This document shows, one piece after another, positions 20,758-29,894 of a stretch of 64,000 nt of DNA. Position 1 is the first letter of the stretch, and each line of letters starts with the position of its first letter. Under the pieces are notes generated by a model. That model had not been told where the DNA came from, searched no databases, and worked only from the letters and a program-made list of their open reading frames with translations. The translations under genes and the position numbers were made by a program. The stretch spans positions 124,001 through 188,000 of the forward strand of contig NZ_JABBXH010000004.1 in assembly GCF_012932965.1 (NCBI RefSeq), in the 5' to 3' direction. The stretch is from Thalassotalea algicola. Its GTDB lineage: Bacteria > Pseudomonadota > Gammaproteobacteria > Enterobacterales > Alteromonadaceae.

Positions 20758-23133
20758 TTATTGGAACAAGTTAAGCTGATTATCGGTAATTTGATCAAAT
20801 GACAAGTCAATAAAAGGCAAAATAGCATCGGCGACCGACTTTAACTGCCTATCAATATATAATTGATAATCTAACGAAGCACTTTGATGCTCTATCGCTT
20901 GGGGGCCCTGCAAGGTCATTACGTATTCGATCCAACCTCGCTTTTGATATTTAAGTTGCTTGCCATTTGATGCATTTAATTCATCAGCAGCTCTTGCAGC
21001 TTTAATATGAGGGGGAATGTTTTTTTGATATTCGGATAGTTTCCTACGAATGCGCTTTCGATAGACTAATTTGTCGTTTAGTTTCCCTTTTCGGACATTC
21101 TCAACTGTTTTAAGAATAAAATCTACCACAGGCTCTTCGTTGAACACTCTACGATATAGTTCCTGCTGAAAGTCCTTTGCTAATTGCGTCCAATCCGTCC
21201 TTACGGTTTCTAGCCCTTTAAACACGAGTCGGGACGTACCTTTTTCCTTGATTAAACCAGCATAGCGTTTCTTAGTGCCAATCTCTAAACCTCTAATTGT
21301 TGGCATAAAAAATTTAGAAAAGTGAGTTTCAAATTCTATTTCAAGCTTACTTTTAACTTTATGAGTGCTTTCTATATGTTCATGCCATTTTTTATTGATT
21401 AATTTCTCAAGTTTATCACCTAGTAAGCGAGCTTGTGTTTTATCATGTGCTTCACCAATGTGGACAAATATAGAGTCCGTATCACCATAGATTACGTTAA
21501 AGCCCTCTTCCTCAATCCACTTTTGCGTTGTTTTTAAAATCTCATGGCCTCTTTTAGTTATTGAGCCCGACAACCTAGGATCGAAAAATCGACAGCCCGT
21601 AGAACCTAAAACGCCATAAAAAGAGTTCATAATAATTTTTATCGCTTGAGACAAAGCAGAATTATTTTCAAGCTTTGCTTTATCTCGTTCATGCCAAAGT
21701 TCATCGATGATTGCAGGCAAAAAGTGCTTATCTCGTGAAAAATAAGCTTCATCGAACCCTTCTACACTACTTGTAGGAGACTTAAGACCTTCAATTAACC
21801 CCATAGGATCAATAAAAAAAGTACGAATTATGCTTGGGTACAGGCTTTTAAAATCTAGCACTAAGATATTGTTATAAAGGCCAGGTGTAGAGTCCATTAC
21901 ATAGCCACCTGGAGAGACAAGATCCGATTTACCGTCGCCTAAATTTGGCGCTATATAGCCAGATCTATGCAGTTTAGGTAAATACAAATTAGTAAAAGCT
22001 GCTACCGAACCGCCAACTCTATCTAATGTTAAGCCAGTAAGTTTAGACCTTAACATTGCAAAGTTTAATAGTTGCGTATGTTCAAAAATCTCCCAAACTA
22101 ACTTACAGTCTTCTAAATTATAAGCCGCCAAAGCGTGTTTATCATGATGAAAATTATCTACTATTTCTTTTAATCTATTCTCAACATCCTCAACTTTCTT
22201 AGATTTCCCAAGTAATTCGCGCGCGACATTATCTAATGAAAAACTTGGGAAGTTATAGGTCGCTGTTTTTAATAAATCGATACCATCTACAACAACCCGA
22301 CCGGCGATACCAATAAAACGTTGTTCAGATGATTTTAAAGTCCGCCAACTAGGCTCACGATTATCTCGACCAATAGCGAAAGGAATGTTGTGAAGATCAA
22401 AGCGCTTTTGCAACAAACTAAAGTCAAAATTAATGACATTCCAGCCAATAAAAATATCTGGGTCGAACTGTCCAACCCATTGAACAAAACGTGTTAACAA
22501 GGCTGGTTCATTTGTAAGCCACTCTATGTAATCATAACCTTCTTTAGGATCTGGCTTGTCGGCTATCATCATTACACATTGATATTTTTCCGCATAAAGG
22601 CCGATAGAGTATAGTTCTCCTTTAGGGCTGCATTCGATATCAACTGACACCATTTTTAAATTAATTTGCCCATGCCCTTTCTTACATTTGCCATGAATTA
22701 ATGTTAACGCGCTATTGATAGTGTGTTTTTCAATACCACTAAATTCTGCATTATCTGTAATGAAACGCTCCATTAAGTAACGTTCTTCAGGACGAATATC
22801 ATCTTCGTAGCATTTAATTTTATGTTGTTTTAATACATCTCTTGCCTGATAGAATTCACGAATATAGTCAAAATACACACCTGAAATTGGCTGTTGTTGA
22901 AAACTCTTAAGTGCCAAGGGCACGATTCTGCTTGGGGTAATGCCATTTTCTTTTAATAATCGAATGGCTTTTTCTTTAGATGATTGCTCAATGAAAAAAA
23001 TAGCTTTTTCATCTGTAACTTGCAGATTAACAGGGCCGTCTTTAGTTATTAGCCATAAAGAAATAACCATACCTTTTGACGTATCATAGGTTTTGCGAGT
23101 GAGAACAAAACCACTTTGAAGACTTGCTGCCAT
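20758..23133 (-). CDS. polB: DNA polymerase II
   Basis: A 791-residue family B polymerase. It has the exonuclease motif SVDIECSP (about 163-170), motif A DFKSLYPSII (427-436), motif B KIIMNSFYGVLG and motif C YGDTDSIF. Role: SOS-induced translesion and replication-restart polymerase with 3'-5' proofreading. I chose the ATG at 23133: it gives the E. coli-like N-terminus (MAASLQSGFVLTR) and leaves a LexA box upstream. A longer frame to 23208 would place that box inside the gene. It is divergent from dinG. Confidence 0.95.
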   Translation of the reverse strand: MAASLQSGFVLTRKTYDTSKGMVISLWLITKDGPVNLQVTDEKAIFFIEQSSKEKAIRLLKENGITPSRIVPLALKSFQQQPISGVYFDYIREFYQARDVLKQHKIKCYEDDIRPEERYLMERFITDNAEFSGIEKHTINSALTLIHGKCKKGHGQINLKMVSVDIECSPKGELYSIGLYAEKYQCVMMIADKPDPKEGYDYIEWLTNEPALLTRFVQWVGQFDPDIFIGWNVINFDFSLLQKRFDLHNIPFAIGRDNREPSWRTLKSSEQRFIGIAGRVVVDGIDLLKTATYNFPSFSLDNVARELLGKSKKVEDVENRLKEIVDNFHHDKHALAAYNLEDCKLVWEIFEHTQLLNFAMLRSKLTGLTLDRVGGSVAAFTNLYLPKLHRSGYIAPNLGDGKSDLVSPGGYVMDSTPGLYNNILVLDFKSLYPSIIRTFFIDPMGLIEGLKSPTSSVEGFDEAYFSRDKHFLPAIIDELWHERDKAKLENNSALSQAIKIIMNSFYGVLGSTGCRFFDPRLSGSITKRGHEILKTTQKWIEEEGFNVIYGDTDSIFVHIGEAHDKTQARLLGDKLEKLINKKWHEHIESTHKVKSKLEIEFETHFSKFFMPTIRGLEIGTKKRYAGLIKEKGTSRLVFKGLETVRTDWTQLAKDFQQELYRRVFNEEPVVDFILKTVENVRKGKLNDKLVYRKRIRRKLSEYQKNIPPHIKAARAADELNASNGKQLKYQKRGWIEYVMTLQGPQAIEHQSASLDYQLYIDRQLKSVADAILPFIDLSFDQITDNQLNLFQ

Positions 23134-23159
23134 TATTTCTCGCCAAAGCACCGAACAAA

Positions 23160-23175
23160 CTGTTAATATATACAG
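23160..23175. promoter_or_regulatory. LexA (SOS) box shared by polB and dinG
   Basis: CTGT-TAATATAT-ACAG matches the CTGT-N8-ACAG core of the gammaproteobacterial LexA operator, with the preferred AT-rich centre and flanking AA and CA. It lies 26 bases before the polB start and 23 before the dinG start, so one operator can control both genes. Confidence 0.9.
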
Positions 23176-23198
23176 CAGTTTAATCGATTCAAACGCCA

Positions 23199-25322
23199 AT
23201 GGGAACAAACGCGCTAATGTTAAGCGAAAAAATTAAGCAAGCGATACGCGCTTCATATAAAGCAATTGGCGAAAACCTACCTAATTTTAACCCTAGGAAA
23301 CAGCAAACATTTTTAATAGCTGAAATTGCTAAAACACTTGCTGGTGAATACGACAAAAATAGAAAAATAATTGTTATAGAAGCAGGAACAGGTACAGGTA
23401 AGTCACTAGCTTATAGCTTAAGTAGCATTCCATTGGCGCTCGCTAAAAAGAAAAAAGTAGTCATATCTACCGCAACCGTCGCACTACAAGAGCAACTAGT
23501 AGATAAAGATTTACCCTTCATTAAAGACAATGCAGGAATTGATTTTAAGTTTACTTTAGCAAAAGGAAGGCAACGTTATGTATGCCGTCAAAAGCTTGCA
23601 ACAGCTGCAGCAGACAATGATAGCCCACAAGCAGGCTTTACCTTTGCTGAAAAACCAAGTGCCTATGAAATTAAGTTAATTAAACAATTGTATAAAGCGC
23701 TAAAAGATAACAAATGGCAAGGCGATAGAGACTCGTGGTCAGACACAATACCAAATCATATATGGCAAGCTATTCAATCAGACAAGCATAGCTGTTTAAG
23801 GCATATTGCCGAACATAATTACTGTCCATTCCATAAAGCGCGTGACGCTATGGACGATGCCGACGTGCTCGTAGTTAACCATTCATTGTTACTTTCAGAT
23901 CTTGAAATGGGCGGCGGCCGAATTCTACCAGAACCTGACGAAACCTTTTATATTATTGACGAGGCGCATCACCTCCCTAAGGTAACGCGTGACCATTCAA
24001 GTGCAGCTATAACCATAAAAGGCTCCCTTGAATGGCTTCAAAAACTGACGGAAGCAAGTGACAAAATTAGTAAGCTAGTAAAGAGCCAATCAGCAATATC
24101 GCCAGCGTTGAAACTCGCCGATGACTGTCAAAGTCTACAAGCTGATTTGCAAAAAGTTGGTCAGTTTATAGAATCAAATCAAGCCAGTTTTTTTAATGAT
24201 AAGCAAAGTCTAGATAATAAGGCAGGTCAAGAAAGCTATCGATTTGAACATGGAATTATTCCAAAGCTTATAAAAACTAACGCAGAAGATTTGGCAGAGT
24301 ACAGTCGTAAATGTCTGACTCACAGCAATAAGTTGTATGCGTTGTTATTGGAAGCTGTCAAAGATGGTGAAGTTCAATCCTATTTAGCAGAGCCGTTATT
24401 AGCTGAATGTGGTTTTCTCATCCAACGTTTAGAGAATTTTCATGCACTTTGGAAAATGTATGATAGAACCGATAGTGACAAAGTGGCACCACTAGCGCGT
24501 TGGTTAGAAAAACTAGAAGGTAAAAAGCAAGATTTTTTACTGTCTGCCTCCCCTATAGAAGTTGGGTTTACACTAGAAGATAACCTTTGGTCTAAGTGTG
24601 AAGGAGCGGTGCTTTGCTCAGCGACAGTCGTTGCACTTAATTCATTCGATCATTTTAGAAGAAAAGTTGGGCTTGATATCAATGATGGTACACAATATCA
24701 GCAAGTGTCTTCACCATTTGATTATCAAAATAATGCAAGGTTAGTGATTCCGAATATAAGATTTGAACCTAATCACCCTTCATTTACTGATGAGCTAGCT
24801 AAATTGCTTCCTGAACTAATAAAACAAGATAAAGCAACATTGGTGTTATTCTCTTCATATTGGCAAATGGAACAAGTCGCTAGAGTGATGCGGGAGAAAC
24901 ATAAGCTATCATTACAAATGCAAGGGGAACAATCTCGCCAGTTTATTATCGAAAACCACAAGAAGAAATGTGACAACGATAAAGAAAGCGTTATTTTTGG
25001 TACTCAAAGCTTTTCTGAAGGGTTAGATCTTCCTGGTAAATATTTAACTAACCTAATTATTACTAAATTACCCTTTTCGGTACCTACTTCGCCAGTGGAA
25101 GAGGCTCATGCAGAATATATTACCGCAAAAGGAGGAAACCCTTTTATGTCTATAACGGTACCTGAAGCATCAAATAAATTAATACAGGCCTGTGGTAGGC
25201 TGCTTAGAAATGAAGCAGATACGGGAGTTATAACATTATTGGATAAACGAGTAGTAACAAAACGATATGGAGGTGAGCTATTAGATGCACTACCGCCATT
25301 TAAAAGAGTTATTGAACGCTAG
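23199..25322 (+). CDS. dinG: ATP-dependent DNA helicase DinG
   Basis: A 707-residue XPD-like superfamily 2 helicase. Walker A is AGTGTGKS (62-69), the DEAH box is at 254-257, and motif VI is near QACGRLLRNEAD. Role: 5'-3' DNA helicase that removes R-loops and D-loops and resolves replication-transcription conflicts. Three cysteines of the iron-sulfur domain are seen (Cys129, Cys199, Cys209). The cysteine that E. coli DinG has between the last two is absent; Ala204 lies there, with His202 and His206 nearby. An ATG at 23217 is an equally possible start. The last 14 bases overlap the convergent gene at 25309. Confidence 0.92.
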   Translation: MGTNALMLSEKIKQAIRASYKAIGENLPNFNPRKQQTFLIAEIAKTLAGEYDKNRKIIVIEAGTGTGKSLAYSLSSIPLALAKKKKVVISTATVALQEQLVDKDLPFIKDNAGIDFKFTLAKGRQRYVCRQKLATAAADNDSPQAGFTFAEKPSAYEIKLIKQLYKALKDNKWQGDRDSWSDTIPNHIWQAIQSDKHSCLRHIAEHNYCPFHKARDAMDDADVLVVNHSLLLSDLEMGGGRILPEPDETFYIIDEAHHLPKVTRDHSSAAITIKGSLEWLQKLTEASDKISKLVKSQSAISPALKLADDCQSLQADLQKVGQFIESNQASFFNDKQSLDNKAGQESYRFEHGIIPKLIKTNAEDLAEYSRKCLTHSNKLYALLLEAVKDGEVQSYLAEPLLAECGFLIQRLENFHALWKMYDRTDSDKVAPLARWLEKLEGKKQDFLLSASPIEVGFTLEDNLWSKCEGAVLCSATVVALNSFDHFRRKVGLDINDGTQYQQVSSPFDYQNNARLVIPNIRFEPNHPSFTDELAKLLPELIKQDKATLVLFSSYWQMEQVARVMREKHKLSLQMQGEQSRQFIIENHKKKCDNDKESVIFGTQSFSEGLDLPGKYLTNLIITKLPFSVPTSPVEEAHAEYITAKGGNPFMSITVPEASNKLIQACGRLLRNEADTGVITLLDKRVVTKRYGGELLDALPPFKRVIER

Positions 25323-26028
25323 TATTTTCATTAAAATATCGTTCTATATTATCTGAGATTGGACCGAGTTCTTTAATTGTCTGTTCAATACTTGCCTTTA
25401 TCTCTGGAATTAATTTTTGATGTTTTTTATGCACTAGGTGATATCCCTTAACTTTTTTAATCGGAAGTTTTTGAATATCGTTAGCAAGATTAAAATCAAA
25501 CACATTAATGCCATCTATTTCAAAAGTCAGAATATAGTCAATTCGTTTTTTCTTAAAAACCTCTGCAAGTTGAGAGCCTTTTGATATTTGGTACATTGAT
25601 GCTGATTTAGTCGACAAATACTGGGTCGGAAGATTTACACCACTAAGCACTCCAACAATAATTTCGGGGTCGTTTAAAACGCTAAAGTCACAATCAACAT
25701 GTGCTTGGCAATAAAGCATGAATTCACCTTCTAATAGTAGGATTGGTACTTTGATTAAATTATTAAGGCTATTGGCGACTTCCTCAGCTTTTATCATTAA
25801 GGCATCTATTTCCCCATTTTCAGCCATCTTAATGCTGCGTCCCACGGAAAGTTCAATTATATTGACTCGATAACCAAGACGACTGTAACTTTTAAAAATA
25901 TATTTCTCTATAGGGTATAAAAGAGATTTTTCAGAATAAGTTCCTGAACTAATCGTAATAGTAGGCACATTGGCAAACAACAAAGAGCTATAGGAAAGTG
26001 ATAAGATAAGTGTAAGAATCCGTCTCAT
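25309..26028 (-). CDS. periplasmic substrate-binding-like protein (SBP_bac_3 type)
   Basis: This 239-residue protein has a signal peptide (1-19, ending LLFANVP) and the pattern of a short amino-acid-type binding protein: SLLYPIEKYIFKSYSRLGY, GEIDALMIKAEEVA and VGVLSGVN. Many marine bacteria carry such lone periplasmic domains with no ABC transporter; they may act as sensors or scavengers. No transporter genes are nearby. The stop codon lies inside the 3' end of dinG on the opposite strand. Confidence 0.72.
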   Translation of the reverse strand: MRRILTLILSLSYSSLLFANVPTITISSGTYSEKSLLYPIEKYIFKSYSRLGYRVNIIELSVGRSIKMAENGEIDALMIKAEEVANSLNNLIKVPILLLEGEFMLYCQAHVDCDFSVLNDPEIIVGVLSGVNLPTQYLSTKSASMYQISKGSQLAEVFKKKRIDYILTFEIDGINVFDFNLANDIQKLPIKKVKGYHLVHKKHQKLIPEIKASIEQTIKELGPISDNIERYFNENTSVQ

Positions 26029-26091
26029 ACTAAAAATACAATGTTAACTTTATTCTCAGTATGAGCGGTATTAGATGAATCTGCCAATGTA

Positions 26092-26829
26092 TCAATAATT
26101 TTTAGCAACTTGCTCGCTAGGCTGCTTTACACTGATCATCACTCGGCGATCGTAATAACTCGATTGATTTTGCGCGTTTGCCACAACAGGTTTTTTATCT
26201 CCAAAGGCGAAGGTACTAATTCGAGCCTCGTCTACACCAAATGCTACCAACTGTTCTTTAACTGAATTCGCGCGCGCTTGAGATAGTTTTTGGTTCAACT
26301 CACTGTCTCCTAATAAGTCTGTATACCCCGATAGATCAATAGTTAAGTTTGTTTCGTGGTTTAAAATGTTAGCTAGCGCTTGAACTTGCTCTTGGTAGTA
26401 CTCAGGTACTTGTGAAGAGCCGGTTTTAAATTGCAAGCTCATCATAAGATTACTCGCTTGCAAGGCCCCCGCTTTTTGTTGAACATTTTCCAAGTCTAAT
26501 AACTCTTGTTGATATTGGTGTTCAGCATTTCTCATTTGTTTATTTAACTGCGCTATTTGTGTTTGAAAGGAAGCCTCTTGTTGATCTTTTTCATCTATAA
26601 GTGCCACAAGCTTTTCTTCATTATTCACATTTTTCATAATAAATGTGCTAGCTAACCCCGTTATCATTGCGCCAGCTGGCCCACCTAAAATACCACCAAT
26701 TATTGCACCTGCACCAAAGCTAATTTCTTCTTCATGTTGATCTGATAAACCTTGCTTGTCATTTGCATGGGTCAAAGGCGTTAAAATAATTGAGCTAGCA
26801 ATAATTGAAGTTAATAGTAATTTTTTCAT
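26092..26829 (-). CDS. pdsO: sortase-system-associated OmpA family protein PdsO
   Basis: A 245-residue envelope protein with a signal peptide (1-22), a glycine-zipper stretch (about 34-58, GAGAIIGGILGGPAGAM), a coiled coil (about 80-130) and an OmpA-type peptidoglycan-binding domain (about 130-238; LSGYTDLLGDSELNQKLSQAR, NQSSYYDRRVMISV). This architecture next to a PdsR/PdsS-like pair matches PdsO of the proteobacterial dedicated sortase system. Family role: presumed cell-wall-linked partner of a sortase target protein. Here no sortase or LPXTG-type target gene lies nearby. It is divergent from pdsR across 202 bases. Confidence 0.75.
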   Translation of the reverse strand: MKKLLLTSIIASSIILTPLTHANDKQGLSDQHEEEISFGAGAIIGGILGGPAGAMITGLASTFIMKNVNNEEKLVALIDEKDQQEASFQTQIAQLNKQMRNAEHQYQQELLDLENVQQKAGALQASNLMMSLQFKTGSSQVPEYYQEQVQALANILNHETNLTIDLSGYTDLLGDSELNQKLSQARANSVKEQLVAFGVDEARISTFAFGDKKPVVANAQNQSSYYDRRVMISVKQPSEQVAKNY

Positions 26830-26901
26830 GTTTATGTCCTATCTAAGTTGTTTATTGGGAACTTGATAGTTATTAAACACAGAAAAAACGTCGAAATTAG
26901 G

Positions 26902-26948
26902 TGGCAATCATGGCAAATTAACGAACAATTGTGGCAACAATCTAGCAA
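26902..26948. promoter_or_regulatory. TGGCAA direct repeats in the pdsO-pdsR intergenic region
   Basis: TGGCAA occurs at 26902, 26911 and 26932, and TAGCAA at 26943. The steps of 9, 21 and 11 bases place the copies close to one face of the helix, as for OmpR-family regulators that bind direct repeats. PdsR, encoded just downstream, is the natural candidate. This is inference. Confidence 0.35.
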
Positions 26949-27031
26949 TTACATCTATTTGCAGATTATCAATACAAGTTTGCGATATAGTTTGAGTAAA
27001 TTAATCATCAAATCCAATCAAAGAGCAGTCA

Positions 27032-27742
27032 ATGACTAAACGTATTGCTATCGTAGAAGATGACGACGCGATAAGAGAAAACTACGCCGACGTATTAAGG
27101 TTACAAGGCTATCAAGTTCAAAGCTTTTCAAATAAACAAACTGCTGAAGCAGCATTTGCCATTCACTTACCGCATTTAGTTATACTCGATATCGGCCTTC
27201 ATAATGAATACGATGCTGGTTTTGATTTATGTCAATGGCTTCGAGCCAAATCATCAACCTTGCCAATAATCTTTCTTACTGCAAGAGACAATGATGTCGA
27301 TACCGTTTCAGGTTTAAGAATTGGCGCAGATGATTACTTAACCAAAGATATTAGCCTGCCACATTTAACAGCAAGAATAGCTGCTTTATTTAGGCGACAA
27401 GATGCTCAAGACAAACCAGTTGAACAAGACAAGCTCATTAGTCGTGGGGCATTAACCATTGATAGTGAGAAAATGACCGTACAATGGTTACAACAATATA
27501 TAGAGTTGACGGTAACCGAATTTTGGATGGTACATGCCCTAGCAAAAACTCCTGGTCATGTGAAAAATAGACAACAATTAATGCAAGACTCTCAAATTTT
27601 TGTCGATGACAGTACGATTACTTCACATATAAAACGTATACGAAAGAAGTTTATGAAAATAGATTCCTCGTTTAATTGTATAGAAACTGTCTATGGTATG
27701 GGTTATCGCTGGAATGAAAATAATAAGAGCAACCATCAATGA
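27032..27742 (+). CDS. pdsR: response regulator PdsR (OmpR family)
   Basis: This 236-residue regulator has a receiver domain (about 5-120) with Asp53 as phosphate acceptor in LVILDIGLHNEYDAGFD and switch lysine in DYLTKDIS. A winged-helix DNA-binding domain (about 135-230; FVDDSTITSHIKRIRKKF, ETVYGMGYRW) follows. It overlaps the pdsS start by four bases (ATGA), so the two are translationally coupled. The sequence and partner fit the regulator of the proteobacterial dedicated sortase system. Targets are unknown; pdsO is a candidate. Confidence 0.8.
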   Translation: MTKRIAIVEDDDAIRENYADVLRLQGYQVQSFSNKQTAEAAFAIHLPHLVILDIGLHNEYDAGFDLCQWLRAKSSTLPIIFLTARDNDVDTVSGLRIGADDYLTKDISLPHLTARIAALFRRQDAQDKPVEQDKLISRGALTIDSEKMTVQWLQQYIELTVTEFWMVHALAKTPGHVKNRQQLMQDSQIFVDDSTITSHIKRIRKKFMKIDSSFNCIETVYGMGYRWNENNKSNHQ

Positions 27743-29892
27743 AAGTTAGACTAGGCTTACGTGCTAAATTAGTTATTCTTTCCTGCTTTCTCTTTACCAT
27801 TCCATGGTTTGGCTACCAATATGTCTGGGAAATGGAAAAATACCTCCGTTATGGTCAGGAGCAAACCTTAGTTGGGACGGCTCGCGCATTAGCAACAGCG
27901 CTTCATGATAGGCCAAATCTATTTAATAATCAGGCGTCATTTTTGCCAAATGTAGAAAAAGGCAAAGATCTTTACGGATTCAAAATAAAACAACCAATTC
28001 AATTAGATGGAAAATATAACGATTGGCCAGAATTTGAAAAGAAGTCCCACTTTTATAATGAACAAAACATTATATGGCAGCAAAACGCTGCGCAAAACAA
28101 CAACCTCCATTACAACGCTGCTGTAGGAAAATACGACAAGTTCTTATACCTATTTTTTAATGTGATAGATAACCATGTTGTTTATCGAGGAAATAACTCA
28201 CGTTCAGTATTTTTAAACGATCATCTGAAACTCAGTTTAATTGACGAGAATGGCCTTTTTCAGCAATACATTGTTAGTAACAAAACCGATGGCTGGGTAG
28301 AGCCCTATTTAATTAATGAACAAAGTAAGGTTCCACAACCGGTAAATTATATACAAGGTGTTTGGCAGGCAACGAATGTTGGTTATAACCTTGAACTTAG
28401 GATCCCGCTAGCTCACATCGATAGTCGTATTGGTTTTTCTATAGCTGATGTTGATGTACCAGGACAAAAGGCCAAAAGCCTAATTGGCTCGGCAAATACT
28501 TCTGTTGCTAACGAATTAGGTACCATATTAGTCCCCTCACCTGAGATTGAACGAATAGTAAAAGGAATGAGCTACACGCAGTCCAGCGTTTGGGTGATCG
28601 ATAAACATCAACGCGTATTAGCAAGTGCAGGCGATTTAAACACCGCTAGCGGTGTATGGCGCTCTGAAACAATTGAGTCTAATACTGATGATTGGTGGTC
28701 TTGGCTAGAAGCCAACATTCTCCATCCTATATATTACAAAGTACTGACAAGACCAACACAAAACTTTTATGACCAAATCTATGATGAAAGTTATATCGAG
28801 GGTATTCATGTTGAAAAAGCATTAAAGGGTCAAGTAAACAGCCAATGGCGTTTAAGTACCGATAAACAAGCTGTAATTTTATCAGCAGCCTACCCGATCT
28901 ACATATCTGACCAAGTACAAGGCGCAGTAATCGTTGAAGAAACAACTAATGGCATTAAAACCCTAAGAAATCGAGCACTAGAGCAGCTATTTACTTCGAT
29001 ATTAGCAATATTATTGGTTGGTACTTTTAGCTTTTTCTTCTTTGCATCTCGTATATCAAACCGCATTAGAAAACTAAGAAACTATGCAGAAGCTGCAATT
29101 GATGAACAAGGACGTGTAAAGCAAGACGTACCACAACTCGCGAGTAATGATGAAATTGGTGATTTGTCACGTAGCTTTTCAACAGCTGTTTCTCGACTCA
29201 CTCAGTACAACCAATACCTAGAAAATCTTTCATCTAGACTATCGCATGAATTGAGAACACCAATTGCGGTCGTTAGAACCTCTATCGAAAACTTAAGCAT
29301 GTACCCTATTCCAGAACAAGCTAAAGCATATATAGACAGAGCTGAAAGCGGCGTTCATCGATTAAATCACATTATTACGAGTATGACTGAAGCGACGCGT
29401 GTCGAACAGTTATTACAACATACGGACAAATATGCTTTTAACGCTTTTAAAGTAGTAAACAGTTGCATAAGCGGCTTTAAGCAAATTCACCCTGAAATTG
29501 ACTTTATTTTTAACAATACAAATCAAAACATTTCTATTAACGGTTCACCAGAGCATTTTGCGCAAATGCTAGAAAAAGTGGTTAATAATGCAGTCGAATT
29601 TAGCCAAGATAAACACGTAGAAATAGTGCTTATTACGTTAAAGCAGAATATGGTGCTCACGATTAAAAATAATGGTCCCCAACTCCCAGACGAAATGAAG
29701 AACCGTTTATTTAATTCTATGGTGTCAATGAGAGTAGAAACCAATAAGAGTGCAGATCAGCAACCCCATTTGGGTTTAGGGTTATTTATCGCCCGCTTAA
29801 TATGTGAATATCATTTAGGTACCATAAGTGCACAAAATTGTACCAACCCTGACGGTGTTCAAATTAATATTGAAATACCGTTATCAGAATAG
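27739..29892 (+). CDS. pdsS: sensor histidine kinase PdsS (sortase-system type)
   Basis: This 717-residue kinase has a first membrane helix at about 10-28 and a long periplasmic part to about 415 with a CBM9/DOMON-like segment (QPIQLDGKYNDWPEF and following). A second helix lies at about 418-437, then HAMP, HisKA with His503 (RLSHELRTPIAVV) and an HATPase domain ending at 717 (LGLGLFIARLI). The long extracytoplasmic sensor beginning with a DWPEF-type stretch is characteristic of the marine dedicated sortase-system kinase. Its ligand is unknown. It follows pdsR with overlap and ends two bases before convergent queE. Confidence 0.8.
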   Translation: MKVRLGLRAKLVILSCFLFTIPWFGYQYVWEMEKYLRYGQEQTLVGTARALATALHDRPNLFNNQASFLPNVEKGKDLYGFKIKQPIQLDGKYNDWPEFEKKSHFYNEQNIIWQQNAAQNNNLHYNAAVGKYDKFLYLFFNVIDNHVVYRGNNSRSVFLNDHLKLSLIDENGLFQQYIVSNKTDGWVEPYLINEQSKVPQPVNYIQGVWQATNVGYNLELRIPLAHIDSRIGFSIADVDVPGQKAKSLIGSANTSVANELGTILVPSPEIERIVKGMSYTQSSVWVIDKHQRVLASAGDLNTASGVWRSETIESNTDDWWSWLEANILHPIYYKVLTRPTQNFYDQIYDESYIEGIHVEKALKGQVNSQWRLSTDKQAVILSAAYPIYISDQVQGAVIVEETTNGIKTLRNRALEQLFTSILAILLVGTFSFFFFASRISNRIRKLRNYAEAAIDEQGRVKQDVPQLASNDEIGDLSRSFSTAVSRLTQYNQYLENLSSRLSHELRTPIAVVRTSIENLSMYPIPEQAKAYIDRAESGVHRLNHIITSMTEATRVEQLLQHTDKYAFNAFKVVNSCISGFKQIHPEIDFIFNNTNQNISINGSPEHFAQMLEKVVNNAVEFSQDKHVEIVLITLKQNMVLTIKNNGPQLPDEMKNRLFNSMVSMRVETNKSADQQPHLGLGLFIARLICEYHLGTISAQNCTNPDGVQINIEIPLSE

Positions 29893-29894
29893 TC

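Noticed and set aside
20758-23208. A longer polB starting at 23208
   Set aside because: The extra 25 codons are not like DNA polymerase II and would cover the LexA box and the dinG start.
26848-27039. A 63-codon frame between pdsO and pdsR
   Set aside because: It covers the divergent control region and has an unconvincing composition; the region is better explained as regulatory.
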